Below, piece after piece: positions 7,147 through 8,809 of a stretch of DNA of 8,809 nt. The notes under the pieces are model-generated. The model saw nothing but the letters and a program-made list of their open reading frames with translations, did no database searches and was not told the DNA's origin. Within the stretch, counting starts at the first letter, position 1. Each line of letters begins with the position of its first letter. This stretch comes from Gammaproteobacteria bacterium (lineage in GTDB: Bacteria; Pseudomonadota; Gammaproteobacteria; Xanthomonadales; Marinicellaceae): the NCBI GenBank assembly GCA_030426065.1, contig JAUHZH010000064.1:1-8809 (forward strand), read 5' to 3'. The position numbers and the translations under genes were made by a program.

Positions 7147-8617
7147 CCTTCATTTTGGACAAGGTGAAAAACCCGCCTTGATCTTGGGCAAATACGCCAA
7201 CCGCCATGGCCTGATCACAGGTGCGACAGGAACCGGAAAAACCGTCACGGTCCAAGTATTGGCTGAAAATTTCAGTCAAATGGGTGTGCCGGTGTTTGTC
7301 ACCGACATCAAAGGCGATGTGTCAGGCTTGTCACAAGCCGGAGAACAAAAACCCTTTTTGGATGAACGGGCCAAAGAACTCAAAATAGAAAATTACCGCT
7401 ACCAGGGTTCGCCCACCATTTTTTGGGACATTTTCAAAAAGCTTGGACATCCGGTGCGGACCACCATCCAAGAAATCGGTCCGTTGTATTTGAGCCGCTT
7501 GCTTGAGCTGTCGGATGTGCAAGAAGGTGTGATTGCCGTGGCCTTCAAATACGCAGAAGAAAATGACCTGCCGATACTGGATTTGAAAGACTTGCAATCC
7601 CTGCTCCAGTACATGGGAGACCATTACAAAGACATCTCAGCACAGTATGGCCGCATCACCAACGCCTCCATCGGCGCCATCCAAAGGCGTTTGTTGAACT
7701 TGGAATCACAAGACGCAGATCAACTGTTTGGTGAACCGGCCTTGGCTTTGGCCGATCTGATGAGACAAGACATGCAAGGGCAGGGCATCATCAGCATCAT
7801 GGAATCTCGTGATTTGATGATGAAACCCCAATTGTATGCCACCTTTTTGCTGTGGCTGATGACCGAATTGTTTGAAACCTTGCCTGAGGTGGGTGATTTA
7901 CCCCAACCCAAATTGGTGTTGTTTTTTGATGAAGCCCATTTGATTTTCAATGACGCTCCGAAAGAAGTGTTGCGTCGCATCGAACAGGTGGCCAGGTTGA
8001 TTCGATCCAAGGGGGTGGGGGTTTATTTTTGTACCCAGTCACCGGGTGACATCCCTGAAGACATCCTGGGACAGCTCGGCAATAAAGTTCAGCATGCCCT
8101 GCGTTCCTACACCCCCAAAGACAAAAAAGTCATCAAAGCAGTGGCTGATTCGTTTCGACCCAATCCGGCCTTCGACACCGCCACCGTGATCACAGAACTG
8201 GGTGTTGGGGAAGCCCTGGTGTCCACCCTGGAAGAAAAAGGCGCACCGTCCATTGTTGATCGGGTCAAAATTGCGCCGCCTCGGTGTCGAATGGGGCCCG
8301 CCACTGATGAAGAAAGGCAGTTGGTGATGCAGCGCTCTCCTGTGGGTGGCACCTACGACGCAGACTTGGACCGTGAATCGGCCCATGAAAAATTACAAGC
8401 ACGGGCCAAAGCTTTGGCTGAGCAAAAAGCCCAAGAACAGGCTAAACTGGAAGCAGAATCTTCCAGGTACCGCAGTGAAAAAATTTCAGGCCGTTCACGA
8501 AGCCGTTCACGTCGCGGTGATACGGTTCTTGAAAGTGTCGGCAAGTCTTTGGGCAGAAAATTCACCACCAAAGTGGTCAATGCCGTTTGGAAGTCTTTGT
8601 TTGGCCGCAAAAGGTGA
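7133..8617 (+). CDS. HerA-like P-loop ATPase, YjgR/DUF853 family
   Basis: The 494 residues match the E. coli YjgR type (DUF853, 500 residues), a HerA/FtsK-superfamily ATPase of unknown cellular role. Visible motifs: the N-terminal NRHGLITGATGTGKT with Walker A at 30-37, VFVTDIKGDVSGLSQAGE just after it, Walker B LVLFFDEAH with Asp266-Glu267, a TQSPGDIPEDILGQLGN block (301-317), QHALRSYTPKD, and GPATDEER with DRESAHEKL near residue 420. Residues about 417-450 form a charged Ala/Gln/Glu/Lys-rich helix, probably coiled coil, followed by an Arg-Ser stretch (453-461) and a basic amphipathic end. No signal peptide or membrane segment. The ATG gives a YjgR-like N-terminus and lies inside the aminopeptidase gene (14-base overlap), so the two are translated from one mRNA. 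Unlike HerA in DNA-repair or defence loci, no NurA-like nuclease or Sir2 partner is adjacent. Confidence 0.93.
   Translation: MTANNLHFGQGEKPALILGKYANRHGLITGATGTGKTVTVQVLAENFSQMGVPVFVTDIKGDVSGLSQAGEQKPFLDERAKELKIENYRYQGSPTIFWDIFKKLGHPVRTTIQEIGPLYLSRLLELSDVQEGVIAVAFKYAEENDLPILDLKDLQSLLQYMGDHYKDISAQYGRITNASIGAIQRRLLNLESQDADQLFGEPALALADLMRQDMQGQGIISIMESRDLMMKPQLYATFLLWLMTELFETLPEVGDLPQPKLVLFFDEAHLIFNDAPKEVLRRIEQVARLIRSKGVGVYFCTQSPGDIPEDILGQLGNKVQHALRSYTPKDKKVIKAVADSFRPNPAFDTATVITELGVGEALVSTLEEKGAPSIVDRVKIAPPRCRMGPATDEERQLVMQRSPVGGTYDADLDRESAHEKLQARAKALAEQKAQEQAKLEAESSRYRSEKISGRSRSRSRRGDTVLESVGKSLGRKFTTKVVNAVWKSLFGRKR
8491..8514 (+). repeat. Two-copy 12-bp tandem repeat encoding Arg-Ser dipeptides
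   Basis: The 12-base units at 8491-8502 and 8503-8514 share their first nine bases (CCGTTCACG) and nine to ten bases overall. They encode the GRSRSRSRR stretch (453-461) in the linker before the C-terminal basic helix of the YjgR-type ATPase. A small internal duplication in a low-complexity linker is the simplest reading. Confidence 0.6.
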
Positions 8618-8618
8618 T
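8612..8618 (+). promoter_or_regulatory. Shine-Dalgarno sequence of the TauE-family gene
   Basis: AGGTGAT is fully complementary to the 16S rRNA 3' end (part of AAGGAGGTGATC), with six bases between its AGG and the ATG at 8621. It overlaps the stop of the preceding ATPase gene and is the strongest ribosome binding site in the window; it supports ATG 8621 over the in-frame TTG at 8618. Confidence 0.65.
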
Positions 8619-8620
8619 TG

Positions 8621-8809
8621 ATGGATTGGGCGCTGTTGGCCTCATTGGGCCTGGCCGTTGGTTTTTTTGCTGGGCTGCTGGGCATTGGTGGCGGTGGCAT
8701 CATGGTGCCTGCTTTGACGGCTTTCTTTCTCCACAAAGGGGTGCCCGCTGACACGGTGGTTCACATGGCATTGGCCACGTCCTTGTCATGCATCATCTTC
8801 AATGCCACC
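8621..8809 (+). CDS. TauE/SafE-family membrane transporter, N-terminal part (3' end outside window)
   Basis: Sixty-three codons are visible and the frame stays open to the last base. The N-terminus is a hydrophobic segment (about residues 3-20) running into GLLGIGGGGIMVPAL (18-32), the hallmark glycine-rich turn of the TauE/SafE (DUF81) family, whose members are inner-membrane proteins of about 250-270 residues implicated in export or import of sulfite, sulfoacetate and other small organic anions. A second hydrophobic segment begins near residue 47 (HMALATSLSCIIF), matching the family's HxAxATS pattern. It starts 3 bases after the ATPase stop with a good Shine-Dalgarno, so it is probably the third gene of the aminopeptidase operon. 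The substrate cannot be inferred from this fragment. Confidence 0.88.
   Translation, partial: MDWALLASLGLAVGFFAGLLGIGGGGIMVPALTAFFLHKGVPADTVVHMALATSLSCIIFNAT

Noticed and set aside
7133..8617. HerA-like ATPase as part of an anti-phage system (HerA with Sir2, DUF4297 or NurA)
   Set aside because: The protein matches the YjgR/DUF853 housekeeping-type branch, and its neighbours are an aminopeptidase and a TauE-family transporter, with no nuclease, Sir2 or mobile element nearby.

Overview
The window is a densely coding stretch of chromosome from a Gram-negative bacterium, most likely a gammaproteobacterium. Evidence for this: the order dprA-smg-topA-tsaC resembles the dprA-smg-yrdD-tsaC cluster of enteric bacteria, Smg is largely a beta/gammaproteobacterial family, waaA implies lipopolysaccharide with Kdo, and ElaA and the YjgR-type ATPase match proteobacterial families closely. 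Leucine codons are skewed to TTG (11 of 19 in tsaC), so this is not a typical high-GC lineage. A Xanthomonadales-like or Marinicella-like relative is possible, but that is a guess. All nine genes lie on the + strand, and the largest gap between genes is 41 bp.

Region 1 (1-5725) looks like one long transcription unit. It holds the 3' end of dprA (DNA uptake and RecA loading), smg (unknown role), topA (DNA topoisomerase I with a lysine-rich tail instead of zinc fingers), tsaC (tRNA t6A synthesis), waaA (Kdo transfer to lipid A) and elaA (GNAT acetyltransferase). The smg-topA and topA-tsaC gaps are 2 and 6 bp, and tsaC/waaA and waaA/elaA overlap by 4 bases (ATGA). A good sigma-70-like promoter overlaps the end of dprA and would start RNA almost exactly at the smg start codon.

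Region 2 (5726-8809) begins with a 41-bp gap holding a perfect TATAAT box. It then carries an M17 leucyl-aminopeptidase-family gene, a HerA/YjgR-type ATPase gene overlapping it by 14 bases, and the first 63 codons of a TauE/SafE-family membrane transporter, which runs off the window.

The genes do not form one pathway. They are mostly housekeeping functions (DNA topology, tRNA modification, LPS core, peptide turnover) packed into two apparent operons. I see no tRNA, rRNA, CRISPR array, insertion sequence, prophage or defence island, and no convincing undescribed system. The points most worth a second look are the full topA in the place where enterics keep the zinc-finger fragment yrdD, the lysine pentad tail, the probable leaderless smg start, and a His in place of the first Asn of the M17 signature.
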